DNA of 64,000 nt from an uncultured Clostridia bacterium (GTDB taxonomy: Bacteria; Bacillota; Clostridia; TANB77; CAG-508). Positions 17,563-25,694 of the stretch are shown here, piece by piece. The position numbers and the translations under genes were made by a program. Location: the NCBI GenBank assembly GCA_934119935.1, contig CAKOSX010000006.1, positions 18,690-82,689 of the forward strand, written 5' to 3'. Within the stretch, counting starts at the first letter, position 1. Each line of letters starts with the position of its first letter. The notes beneath the pieces are model-generated. The model worked only from the letters and a program-made list of their open reading frames with translations, was not told where the DNA came from and did not search any database.

Positions 17563-18738
17563 ATGGCTCGGGAAAAGGCTATAGGCAAGGCATGGGTTGC
17601 TTTTGCTATGCTGCTGGTGGCTATGATGCTGCTGGGAGTCAAAGCAAAGGCGGAGACAGCAAAGACTGCTGTACTAGTTGATGAGAGCTACTCATCAAGG
17701 TACTTCAGTTACGAACCCTTTGTTACGGAGTACTTAAAAGATACTTCGGCAGAGGTTATCCGGTTTGGTGACAACGGGAAGACTGCAATCTACGATGAAG
17801 TGCAGAGAGCCGTCGAAAGTGGCTACTCTCGCTTGTATGTAATCAGCGATTGCTGGAACACAAGTGGCCGAGAGAACGTAGAGAACAACAACGTGGAGAT
17901 AACGCTGTTGACTCCGTACTTTCAGTCCGAAGATGTCGAAAGGCACCTGGATAACTTTGTGAACCACTTAGGTACCACTGCACATGTGGAGGTATCTTAC
18001 TGGAACGAGTGGCCAGAAGTGGAGGTGGTTGGTGCTGAACAAAAGCAAACGACCAGTCCTAAAGAGGAAAAAGTTCCTGTGACAGTATCGTCACCTGAAC
18101 AGAAAACCACTGGGACCTCAGGCAACCCTGAAGAAGCGAACAATCAATTCGCATCGGATGAAAAAATAGTGCCAATTCTTCTGGCTCTTGCCCTCTTGTG
18201 CATCGCTTTTGCATCAGCAGGAAGAAAAAAGGAAGACGAACCTCTTTCTGCTAATGAAGTGGAAAAGGCGAAGAAAACGGCAACCATAATTAACACTGCA
18301 GTGCAGGAGGATAAGGAGGTTGCACGAGACTCGTATATCCTGGGTGACTGCTCGGGAAGCATGGAGAGATTCCAAAAGGAAGTAATGAGGCGCATAGAAA
18401 GTGCTGAATGCAACAAGTACATGTTTGCCGATAAGGTAGCCGAATACCCACTGAAGGATCCGACGTACCAGTTGAACAGAGGAGGCACGGATATTGTTCG
18501 TGCAATAAACCATGTGCTAGGTGTTGCATCCAAGGATGCACACATAATGGTAGTCACGGATTTGTTGAACAACCGTGAAACCAACTTTAGCAAGAAACGC
18601 TGTGCGCCCTTTTCTGGGGTAATAACCATAGTGTATTATCCTGGAAAGGTGCCAGGATGCAAGAAGTATGCGCAGAGCTTTATCGAAAGAATGGAGACGG
18701 CCATGCCGAATGCAACCATTGAGGTAGTTGGAAGATAA
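17563..18738 (+). CDS. Membrane protein with two VWA-like domains
   Basis: ATG 17563 follows AAAGGAGAG. The 391-residue protein has a signal or anchor segment (about 11-30). A first VWA-like domain follows with MIDAS-type residues Asp40-x-Ser42-x-Ser44, Thr74 and Asp96 (VISDCWN). Then come a Thr/Pro/Glu linker (about 150-200), a membrane helix (202-220, IVPILLALALL) and a second VWA domain with Asp262-x-Ser264-x-Ser266 (GDCSGSM), Thr309 and Asp333 (VVTDLL). If the first segment is a cleaved signal, domain 1 is outside and domain 2 inside the cell. VWA domains bind metal and a partner protein, often an AAA+ ATPase. GC content and codon choice (many CTG, GGC, AAG) differ from the window average. 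Confidence 0.8.
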   Translation: MAREKAIGKAWVAFAMLLVAMMLLGVKAKAETAKTAVLVDESYSSRYFSYEPFVTEYLKDTSAEVIRFGDNGKTAIYDEVQRAVESGYSRLYVISDCWNTSGRENVENNNVEITLLTPYFQSEDVERHLDNFVNHLGTTAHVEVSYWNEWPEVEVVGAEQKQTTSPKEEKVPVTVSSPEQKTTGTSGNPEEANNQFASDEKIVPILLALALLCIAFASAGRKKEDEPLSANEVEKAKKTATIINTAVQEDKEVARDSYILGDCSGSMERFQKEVMRRIESAECNKYMFADKVAEYPLKDPTYQLNRGGTDIVRAINHVLGVASKDAHIMVVTDLLNNRETNFSKKRCAPFSGVITIVYYPGKVPGCKKYAQSFIERMETAMPNATIEVVGR

Positions 18739-18754
18739 AACTACACTCAAACTA

Positions 18755-18797
18755 AAAGTTCCTATGTAGTGTGCAGACTGCATAGGGGCTTTTATTA
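18755..18797 (+). terminator. Terminator after first VWA gene
   Basis: AAAG-TTCCTATG pairs with CATAGGGG-CTTTT around GTGTGCAGACTG, followed by TTTTATTATT. The loop word TGTGCAGA(C/T)TGCA recurs after the second VWA gene. Confidence 0.75.
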
Positions 18798-18809
18798 TTG
18801 AAAAGCAAA

Positions 18810-18838
18810 TTGACATAAAATGTGAAAAATGGTATAAT
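18810..18838 (+). promoter_or_regulatory. Promoter of the second VWA gene
   Basis: TTGACA, 17 bp, TATAAT, with the same AAAATGG before the -10 box as the promoter at 17438. Confidence 0.85.
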
Positions 18839-18859
18839 ATAATTGCTTTATTTGGAGCT

Positions 18860-18880
18860 GTACTCTCTGCACAAGAGTAC
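18860..18880 (+). other. Leader hairpin, second copy
   Basis: This is identical to the 21-nt hairpin at 17491-17511 (GTACTCT, CTGCACA, AGAGTAC). The surrounding bases differ, so the hairpin itself appears to be what is conserved. Confidence 0.75.
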
Positions 18881-18924
18881 ATTATATGCAATTCACTTTG
18901 AGCGTATAAGAAAGGGGAGTCAGT

Positions 18925-19566
18925 ATGACTCGTAAATCTACGAAGCTGTGGTTGACCATTGTTTCAATGTTTGTTGCACTCTCTGTGTTATGCATGGGAG
19001 TGTTTGCAATGGATCCGGATGAGGAGATTATCTATAGGAAGTATAAAGTTGAAAAAAGTTGCAAAATTTCGGAAATTATGGAAAATATTCCGGAAAAAGA
19101 ACTTTGGAAGACTTTGAATACACTGAATGATTTACTCATTGGGGACGAACAGAACGTTAGAGAATCGTACATCCTCGCAGATTATTCTGAGAGTATGTTT
19201 GGAATTGCAGATGATGTTTTAAGCAGATTAGATGTTAAAAATGGCAAGATGTATGTGTTTGCAGAGAACACGATGGGATATAATCAAAACAGCAGTTGCT
19301 GGTGTGATTGTATCGGTGATCGTACAAACATTGTTGGCACAATTGTTAGCACTATGTACGAGGCACCGAAAGACGCACATCTCTATATCTTGTCGGATTT
19401 GGAAGACGACGGTCAACTTAAGTTTGACAAGAAGCTGTGCAAGACGTTCGAAGGAACGATTACATTGGTTTATTATGCCGATGAAGAGGAGCAAAGCAAA
19501 GTCGCTTGCGATTTTGTAAAAACACTGCAGGCAAGTTTTCCTAATGCCAACATTGAGATTTGCTAA
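18925..19566 (+). CDS. Exported single-domain VWA protein
   Basis: The 213-residue protein starts at ATG 18925 after AAAGGGGAG. A signal peptide or anchor covers about 7-29 (VSMFVALSVLCMGVFA). After a helical linker comes a VWA-like domain with Asp86-x-Ser88-x-Ser90 (ADYSESM), Thr134 (DRTNIVGTI) and Asp158 (LSDLED). The closing segment (FEGTITLVYYADEE, then FPNANIEI) matches the end of the upstream protein (FSGVITIVYYPGK, then MPNATIEV), so the two are paralogues. It has its own promoter, leader hairpin and 3' hairpin, also duplicated. Partner and function unknown. Confidence 0.78.
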   Translation: MTRKSTKLWLTIVSMFVALSVLCMGVFAMDPDEEIIYRKYKVEKSCKISEIMENIPEKELWKTLNTLNDLLIGDEQNVRESYILADYSESMFGIADDVLSRLDVKNGKMYVFAENTMGYNQNSSCWCDCIGDRTNIVGTIVSTMYEAPKDAHLYILSDLEDDGQLKFDKKLCKTFEGTITLVYYADEEEQSKVACDFVKTLQASFPNANIEIC

Positions 19567-19629
19567 AACTGCAAGCGTTGAAAATTACCAAAATGCAATG
19601 TGCAGATTGCAATAGGTGAAATCAACTAA

Positions 19630-19672
19630 AGGCAAAGGCTGAGTAATGTGAAAACATGCTCAGTCTTTGCCT
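19630..19672 (+). terminator. Hairpin at the right edge of the island
   Basis: AGGCAAAGGCTGAG and CTCAGTCTTTGCCT form a 14-bp stem. The tail GTATATATTT is a poor T run, but the stem is strong. Confidence 0.7.
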
Positions 19673-19741
19673 GTATATATTTAAGCAGTAAAAAACAAAC
19701 TACAAATAAAAGTAAAATTTATGAAAAAATAATCCGGCCAA

Positions 19742-19770
19742 TTGACGGAAATCACCTAAAATAGTATAAT
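19742..19770 (+). promoter_or_regulatory. Promoter of FAD dehydrogenase gene
   Basis: TTGACG, 17 bp, TATAAT, 31 bp before the ATG. Confidence 0.75.
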
Positions 19771-19801
19771 TATAAAGAGATTTTATAGAAAAGAGATTTA
19801 A

Positions 19802-21427
19802 ATGATTACTATCAAATTAGAAAATATAAAGATTAGGCAAGATTTAACGGACAATGAAATTGTTCAGAATGCATGCAAAAAATTTAATATTCAGCAAGAA
19901 TCTGTAATAGATTACAAAATTGTAAAAAAGTCTATAGATGCACGAGATAAGAACGACATTTTTTACAATTATTCTATTGTAGTTTCTTTGAGTGAAAGTT
20001 TTAAGGAGGAAAACCTTCTAAAAAATAAAAATGCTAGTCTAATAAAAACTGAAGTGACGAAACCAGTAATTTTAAATAGCGAATTGGCTGAAAGATGTAA
20101 TGACATTAATCCTGTTATAATTGGTGCCGGTCCTGCTGGATTATTCTGTGCACTTACTCTAATTGAAAATGCAATTAAGCCTATAATAATTGAGCAAGGC
20201 AAAACAGTCGAAGCAAGGCAAAAAGATGTTGAATTATTCTTAAAAGAAAGAATTCTAAATACATCGTCAAATGTACAATTTGGAGAGGGTGGAGCAGGAA
20301 CATTTTCGGATGGAAAACTTACGACAAATTTACATAATCCACTGTGTAAAAATGTAATCGAAACGTTTGTAAAATTCGGTGCACCAGAGGAGATTTCGTA
20401 TATAAACAAACCACACATCGGAACCGATAATCTTGTAAAAATCGTTGCAAACATCAGAAAGTATATAGAAGAAAATGGCGGAAAGTTCATGTTTGAGACT
20501 AAGGCAGAGGATTTTGAATTTGAAAATAACAAGGTTAAGGCAGTTATAGCGACTAACTTGCACAGTGAATGTAATAATGATGAAAAGATAAGAATAGAAA
20601 CGGAGGCTGTTGCCCTTGCAATAGGCCACAGCTCAAGAGATTTATTCAAAAAATTATATGAGAAGAATGTCGAAATGGAGAAGAAAAACTTTTCTGTTGG
20701 CGTTAGAATAGAACATAAACAACAGATGATAAATGAATCTCAATATGGCAAAAAAACAAATCTGAAATTGCCACCCGCAGAATATAAATTGGCATATCAT
20801 GGAGAAGATAGGTCATGCTACACATTTTGCATGTGCCCGGGCGGAACGGTAATGGCCTCGTCTAGTGAAAAAGGCACAATTGTTACAAATGGAATGAGCA
20901 CATTTGCTCGTGATGGTGAAAATGCTAATAGTGCAGTCTTGGTAAACGTTACACCAGACGACTTCAAAGGCGAATCCCCTTTGGAAGGAATGTATTTTCA
21001 ACAGGAATTAGAAGAAAAGGCATTTAAACTGGGAGGAAGCAATTATAATGCACCAATACAAAGAGTTGGAGATTTTCTGAAAAATCAAAAGTCGACTTTT
21101 ATAGGAGAAGTTAAACCAACGTACAAACCAGGTGTAACACTTGCAAATTTGCAAGAAATATTGCCGGAATTTGTAACAAAAACACTAAAAGAAGGACTCG
21201 TATACTTTGATAAAAAAATAGAAGGATTTGCATGCGATGATGCAATATTAACAGGTGTAGAAACAAGAAGTTCGTCTCCTGTTACAATAAAAAGAAACGA
21301 GCAAAAAATGTCGAATATATATGGATTATATCCATGCGGTGAAGGTGCCGGATACGCAGGCGGAATAATGTCAGCCGCAGTAGATGGAATAAGGGTAGCA
21401 AGTGCAATTCTTACCCAGCATGGATGA
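19802..21427 (+). CDS. FAD-dependent dehydrogenase (COG2509 type)
   Basis: The 541-residue flavoprotein has an N-terminal alpha/beta extension (1-95) and then the dinucleotide-binding VIIGAGPAGLFCALTL (about 103-118). Also present are EQGKTVEARQKDVE, FGEGGAGTFSDGKL, the ALAIGHSSRD strand and the C-terminal FAD segment GLYPCGEGAGYAGGIMSAA. These match the large, uncharacterised FAD-dependent dehydrogenase family common in Clostridia. The start has only a weak AAAGAGAT site. Monocistronic. The substrate is unknown. Confidence 0.88.
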   Translation: MITIKLENIKIRQDLTDNEIVQNACKKFNIQQESVIDYKIVKKSIDARDKNDIFYNYSIVVSLSESFKEENLLKNKNASLIKTEVTKPVILNSELAERCNDINPVIIGAGPAGLFCALTLIENAIKPIIIEQGKTVEARQKDVELFLKERILNTSSNVQFGEGGAGTFSDGKLTTNLHNPLCKNVIETFVKFGAPEEISYINKPHIGTDNLVKIVANIRKYIEENGGKFMFETKAEDFEFENNKVKAVIATNLHSECNNDEKIRIETEAVALAIGHSSRDLFKKLYEKNVEMEKKNFSVGVRIEHKQQMINESQYGKKTNLKLPPAEYKLAYHGEDRSCYTFCMCPGGTVMASSSEKGTIVTNGMSTFARDGENANSAVLVNVTPDDFKGESPLEGMYFQQELEEKAFKLGGSNYNAPIQRVGDFLKNQKSTFIGEVKPTYKPGVTLANLQEILPEFVTKTLKEGLVYFDKKIEGFACDDAILTGVETRSSSPVTIKRNEQKMSNIYGLYPCGEGAGYAGGIMSAAVDGIRVASAILTQHG

Positions 21428-21464
21428 ACTTTTTGAAACGAAGAACACTAAATTTTAAATATAG

Positions 21465-21571
21465 CAAGAACAAATTATTTTTTTAACGAGACCGGAAGCT
21501 CGCCTTTGAGGGGCCGTTAGGAGCCCCGACCAAGAGCAACGTGTTGAGGCTAAAAAAATAAATTGTTCTTG
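21465..21571. other. Long hairpin element with GC-rich structured core
   Basis: Arms of 21 nt (21465-21485 and 21551-21571) are complementary at 20 positions. They enclose a 65-nt core that is GC-rich in an AT-rich genome. The core can form three more hairpins: CGAG/CTCG (about 21486-21502), GGGGC/GCCCC (about 21510-21527) and CAAC/GTTG (about 21537-21546). It lies in a 244-bp gap with no ORF. It could be a structured RNA or a MITE-like mobile palindrome; I recognise no Rfam class. Confidence 0.6.
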
Positions 21572-21620
21572 AATAAATGCTTAATTGGTAGTGAAAAAAC
21601 TATATACAAATTAAGTAAAA

Positions 21621-21654
21621 AATGTACAATTTTTTCTCCGTCCCCAAAATGTAC
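21621..21654 (+). repeat. REP-like leader element, copy 2
   Basis: AATGTAC words flank TTTTTTCTCCGTCCCC, as at 43-99. It lies directly upstream of the mnmA ribosome-binding site in the same orientation. Confidence 0.65.
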
Positions 21655-21671
21655 AAAGAAAGGAATGTTAT

Positions 21672-22718
21672 ATGAAGAAGGTTTTATTAGGAATGAGTGG
21701 TGGAGTTGATAGTAGTGTATCAGCCATTTTATTGAAAGAGCAAGGATATGATGTTGTGGGAATTACATTGGAGTTGTTTGGTGGAACTTGTTGTAATACA
21801 GATGCGATTGTTGGCGCTAAGCAAATATGCAATTCTATTGGAATACCACATATAACATATAATTTAAAAGAAGAGTTTCAGTGCAAGGTTATTAATAATT
21901 TTATAGACGAGTATTCGAATCAAAGAACTCCAAACCCTTGTATAGAGTGTAATAAATATATGAAGTTTGGTGCTATGTACGAAAAGGCTAAAGAGCTTGG
22001 CTGTGATTATATTGCAACCGGACATTATGCGAAAATGGAGTATTCGGATGAATATGGTAAGTATGTTTTAAGAAAGGCAAAGAATCTAAATAAAGACCAG
22101 AGCTATGTTTTATACAATATGCCAAAACTGTTGTTAGGAAAAGTATTATTTCCATTAGGAAACTTCGAGTCGAAGGAAGATGTAAGAAGGATTGCAAAAG
22201 AGCATAATTTGGCGGTTGCAAGCAAACCGGATAGTGAGGATATTTGCTTTATTCCTGATGGAAATTATAAGAAATTTTTGGAACAAAACTCGAGCATAGC
22301 GCCAAAAGAAGGAAATATTGTTAATAGAAAAGGTGAAATTTTAGGCAAACATAATGGATTATACAATTATACAATTGGACAAAGAAAAGGGCTAGGAATC
22401 TCGTACAAAGCACCATTATTTGTAATTGGATTTAACAAAGACAAAAATGAACTTATAGTTGGAGAACAAGAAGAACAATATAGAAAAGAAATGAAAGTTA
22501 ATGAAGTAAATCTCCTATTAATGGATAAAATAGTACAAACATTGGATGTAACAGTAAAAATTAGATATGCAAGCAAGCCAGCAGAAGCTATAATAAATCA
22601 AACAGAATCCGGAAACATACAAGTAATATTCAAAGAGCCACAACGAGGAATTACTCCAGGTCAGTCTGCGGTATTTTATATAAATGACGTTGTTGTTGGC
22701 GGTGGAAAAATTCAATAA
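21672..22718 (+). CDS. mnmA: tRNA 2-thiouridylase MnmA
   Basis: This 348-residue enzyme transfers sulfur to U34 of Lys, Glu and Gln tRNAs. The PP-loop GMSGGVDSSVS (7-17) binds ATP. The catalytic cysteine pair lies in NPCIECN (near 97) and SEDICFI (near 194). The C-terminal beta-barrel with GLGISYKAPLFVIGF and the closing GQSAVFY are present. Length is normal. AAAGAAAGGA precedes the ATG, directly after the repeat element. No nearby cysteine desulfurase gene is seen. Confidence 0.95.
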   Translation: MKKVLLGMSGGVDSSVSAILLKEQGYDVVGITLELFGGTCCNTDAIVGAKQICNSIGIPHITYNLKEEFQCKVINNFIDEYSNQRTPNPCIECNKYMKFGAMYEKAKELGCDYIATGHYAKMEYSDEYGKYVLRKAKNLNKDQSYVLYNMPKLLLGKVLFPLGNFESKEDVRRIAKEHNLAVASKPDSEDICFIPDGNYKKFLEQNSSIAPKEGNIVNRKGEILGKHNGLYNYTIGQRKGLGISYKAPLFVIGFNKDKNELIVGEQEEQYRKEMKVNEVNLLLMDKIVQTLDVTVKIRYASKPAEAIINQTESGNIQVIFKEPQRGITPGQSAVFYINDVVVGGGKIQ

Positions 22719-22820
22719 AAAAGTTAGTATACACCTTTTACCAATAATGCATCAAAATTTTACAAAAAGAACACAAATTTGATATATTATAACACCTATA
22801 AAGCATAGGAGGGATGATAT

Positions 22821-23453
22821 ATAGATATTGCAGAATATGAAAAATTAAATAAAGAAATAGACGTAAATAACGAAAAATTTAAAGACTTGATGTATATGTA
22901 TGGTTTGGCACTTAAAGAAATAGAAAAAAGAGTAAGTATAATAAGATATGATTATGAATATTTCAAAAAATATGACTCAATAGACCATGTTATGACAAGA
23001 ATAAAATCGCCTGAAAGTATACTAAACAAACTAAAAAAAGACGAAATGGAACCTACATATTTAAACTTAGTTGCAGATATAAATGATGTTGCAGGAATTC
23101 GAATAATATGTCCGCTAAAAAGTGATATTTTCACAATAAGAAAATATATAAGAGAATTTAACGATATAAATGTTATAAAAGAAAAGGATTTTGTAACACA
23201 TCCGAAAGAAAGTGGATACACAAGCTACCATATGGTTGTCCAGGTACCCGTCGAAATAAACAAAAAAATCAATCTAATAAAAGTCGAAATACAAATACGA
23301 AGCTTAGCGATGGATTTCTGGGCGAGCCTGGAACATAAAATAAAATACAAGCCAAATGGCGAAATAAACGACGATGTCTCAAAAGAGCTGGTAAAATGTG
23401 CTAGAGACATAAATAAGCTAGACAATAAAATGGTAAAACTATTCAAAAAATAA
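22821..23453 (+). CDS. Small alarmone synthetase (RelA/SpoT domain), odd start
   Basis: The (p)ppGpp synthetase domain is intact: RIKSPESILNKL, DINDVAGIRIICP, the G-loop SGYTSYHMV and VEIQIRSLAMDFWASLEHKIKYK, as in YjbM/YwaC-type enzymes. The frame is open from 22818 and homology-like sequence (IDIAEYEKLNKEI) begins at the codon ATA 22821, seven bases after a perfect AGGAGGG. No ATG, GTG or TTG exists in frame until TTG 22887/ATG 22890, which have no ribosome-binding site and would cost 22 residues. So either ATA is the start, the start codon has mutated, or one base is wrong. Without this, a 189-residue form would lack the first helix. Confidence 0.85.
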   Translation: MDIAEYEKLNKEIDVNNEKFKDLMYMYGLALKEIEKRVSIIRYDYEYFKKYDSIDHVMTRIKSPESILNKLKKDEMEPTYLNLVADINDVAGIRIICPLKSDIFTIRKYIREFNDINVIKEKDFVTHPKESGYTSYHMVVQVPVEINKKINLIKVEIQIRSLAMDFWASLEHKIKYKPNGEINDDVSKELVKCARDINKLDNKMVKLFKK

Positions 23454-23460
23454 TATAACA

Positions 23461-23515
23461 AAACCTTGTCAGTAAACCTATATACAAATTGGTTAACTGC
23501 AAGGTTTATTTTTTG
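23461..23515 (+). terminator. Terminator after alarmone synthetase
   Basis: AAACCTTG and CAAGGTTT, with inner AGT-AAACC and GGTTA-ACT, pair around ATATACAAATT; ATTTTTTG follows. Confidence 0.85.
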
Positions 23516-23571
23516 AAAGTTTAAAAGAAAAATAAAATATAAAATTTTGTACGAAAAATGTCAAAAAAGGG

Positions 23572-23600
23572 TTGTATGTTTATATTAAAAATGATATTAT
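23572..23600 (+). promoter_or_regulatory. Promoter of the polysaccharide locus
   Basis: TTGTAT, 17 bp, TATTAT, 31 bp before the LCP gene. It is the only clear promoter before the cluster of closely spaced genes that follows. Confidence 0.65.
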
Positions 23601-23631
23601 AAGGGAGAAAAAACTATATAGGAGATAAAAA

Positions 23632-24858
23632 ATGTCAGCAAAAGGAAAAAGAATGGCTGAAGAGCCTAGAAAAAACAAGAAAGAAGAAAAAAATAAAAAA
23701 GCTAAATTTGAAAATAATGAATATGAAATAAATGAAAATAAACAAGAAAACGATGAACAATATAAATATGGTGCATATGAGAGACAGTTAGAAAGAGAAG
23801 AGGAATATAAAACAAATAAGAAAAAGAAAATGAATAAAGGACTGAAAATATTTTTAATTATAATATTGATATTAGTAATAATAGTTGCAACATTATTAAC
23901 TGCGGGATACATGTTTGTGAATGGAAAGCTTAAGAGAATGCAACAAGAAAATATAGATACAACTGCAGTTGGAATAAATGAAGAAACCAAAGAAGAACTA
24001 AAAGGTTATAGAAACATAGCTCTACTTGGAATAGACAGTAGAGCCGATGATTATGGACTTGGAAACAGAAGTGACTGCATAATAATTGCAAGTATAAACC
24101 AAGAAACAAACGAAGTAAAACTAATTTCTGTATACAGAGACACATACGTATACGTAACAGAAAGTGGAAGTAAAAGATTAGACAAAATAACACATGCATA
24201 TTCGTATGGAGGAGCACAAAACACGTTAAAATCTCTAAACGAAGCATTAGACTTAAACATAACAGAATTCGTAACAGTAAACTTCGATGCAGTAATTGCA
24301 GCTGTAGATAGTCTTGGCGGAGTTTATATAGATATAGACAGTTCAGAAATAAAATATATAAATGACTACATAGATGCAACATCACAAAGTTCTGGGGTAA
24401 AATCTAGCCATGTAACATCAACAGGAAGACAAAAATTAGATGGTGTACAAGCAGTAGCATACTCAAGAATTAGATATACAGCAGGTGGCGACTACAAGAG
24501 AACAGAAAGAATGAGAACAGTAGTAGAAGCCATGTTAAGCAAGGCAAAAACACTTGGAGTAGGACAGCTAAACAGCTTTGCAGACACAATATTGCCAAGA
24601 ATAAAAACAAACATATCATCATCAGAAATATGGGGACTAGTTCCAAAGCTTGCTTCATTCAGAGTAACAGAAAGCTTAGGTTGGCCATATGAAACAAAAG
24701 GAATAACATTAGACAGATGGTATGGAGTACCAGTTACGTTACAAAGTAATGTAGAGAAATTACACAAAGAAGCATTCGGACAAGAGAATTATGAAGCATC
24801 AGATGCCGTAAAAGAAATGAGTGCTGCAATAGTAAGAAAAACAGGTTATTCAAACTAG
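23632..24858 (+). CDS. LytR-CpsA-Psr family glycopolymer ligase
   Basis: The 408-residue protein has a 70-residue charged cytosolic N-terminus, one membrane helix (about 75-98) and an outer LCP domain. That domain contains LLGIDSRADDYGLGNRSD (catalytic-site Asp/Arg), SVYRDTYVYV, DKITHAYSYGG and the DSLGGVYIDI strand. LCP enzymes move undecaprenyl-linked polymer onto peptidoglycan, which fits its place at the head of the polysaccharide locus. The N-terminal Lys/Glu-rich segment is longer than usual. Confidence 0.9.
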   Translation: MSAKGKRMAEEPRKNKKEEKNKKAKFENNEYEINENKQENDEQYKYGAYERQLEREEEYKTNKKKKMNKGLKIFLIIILILVIIVATLLTAGYMFVNGKLKRMQQENIDTTAVGINEETKEELKGYRNIALLGIDSRADDYGLGNRSDCIIIASINQETNEVKLISVYRDTYVYVTESGSKRLDKITHAYSYGGAQNTLKSLNEALDLNITEFVTVNFDAVIAAVDSLGGVYIDIDSSEIKYINDYIDATSQSSGVKSSHVTSTGRQKLDGVQAVAYSRIRYTAGGDYKRTERMRTVVEAMLSKAKTLGVGQLNSFADTILPRIKTNISSSEIWGLVPKLASFRVTESLGWPYETKGITLDRWYGVPVTLQSNVEKLHKEAFGQENYEASDAVKEMSAAIVRKTGYSN

Positions 24859-24943
24859 ACGGAAAAGTTTGAAACATAAAATAGTGATGCCTAAAAAGTA
24901 GGCTGTAAATTATAAACAATAAGATAGAAGGGAATGTTTTGCC

Positions 24944-25693
24944 ATGAGTAAAAGCAACTTAGCGGTGAAAGATGAGATGGGCGATATTGTTGGAGAAGAA
25001 GCAATTCTTCAAGAGCCAACACCTAATAATGTGAGACCTATAAAAAAAGAAAAAACAAAGACTAGTAAAAAAATATTATATAGAATGGTTAAAAGAATAA
25101 TAGACATCATAGGTTCACTAATTGGAATTATATTTCTAATACCAGCAACAATAATTATATATTTCGCAAGAAAAATATTAAAAGAAGACCAAGGACCACT
25201 ATTCTATGAACAACTAAGATATGGTAAAAATGGAAAAATATTTAGACTTTACAAATACAGATCTATGTGTATTGGTGCAGATGAAAAACTAAAAGAATAC
25301 TTAGCAAGTAACGAGGAAGCTAGAAAAGAATTCAAAAAAACACATAAACTACAGAATGATCCAAGAATAACAAAAATAGGAAAATTTTTAAGGAAAACAA
25401 GTTTAGATGAACTTCCACAAATGATAAACATCCTAAAAGGAGAGATGAGCTTTGTGGGACCAAGACCTGTTGTAGAAAAAGAAGTTGAAGAATATGGAGA
25501 AAACAAAGAAAGGTTCTTAAGCGTAAAGCCAGGGCTTACAGGCTATTGGCAGGTAAACGGAAGAAGCAATACTACTTTCGAAGAGAGAATGGAAATGGAA
25601 CTTTACTATGTAGATAACTGCTCATTGTGGTTAGATATAAAAATATTTTTTAAAACATTTATAACAGTATTCAAGAAAGAGGGAGCAGTTTAA
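24944..25693 (+). CDS. Initiating undecaprenyl-phosphate sugar transferase
   Basis: The 249-residue protein is a compact polyprenyl-phosphate hexose-1-phosphate transferase. It has a disordered N-terminus (1-40), one re-entrant hydrophobic segment (about 52-75) and the catalytic region KYRSMCIGADE, then DPRITKIGKFLRKTSLDELPQ with the Asp-Glu pair, FVGPRP and KPGLTGYWQV. It lacks the extra N-terminal helices of WbaP. It should place the first sugar phosphate on undecaprenyl phosphate for the repeat unit. Confidence 0.92.
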   Translation: MSKSNLAVKDEMGDIVGEEAILQEPTPNNVRPIKKEKTKTSKKILYRMVKRIIDIIGSLIGIIFLIPATIIIYFARKILKEDQGPLFYEQLRYGKNGKIFRLYKYRSMCIGADEKLKEYLASNEEARKEFKKTHKLQNDPRITKIGKFLRKTSLDELPQMINILKGEMSFVGPRPVVEKEVEEYGENKERFLSVKPGLTGYWQVNGRSNTTFEERMEMELYYVDNCSLWLDIKIFFKTFITVFKKEGAV

Positions 25694-25694
25694 A

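Noticed and set aside
21465..21571. Simple Rho-independent terminator of the FAD gene
   Set aside because: The outer arms are 65 nt apart and no T run follows the right arm.
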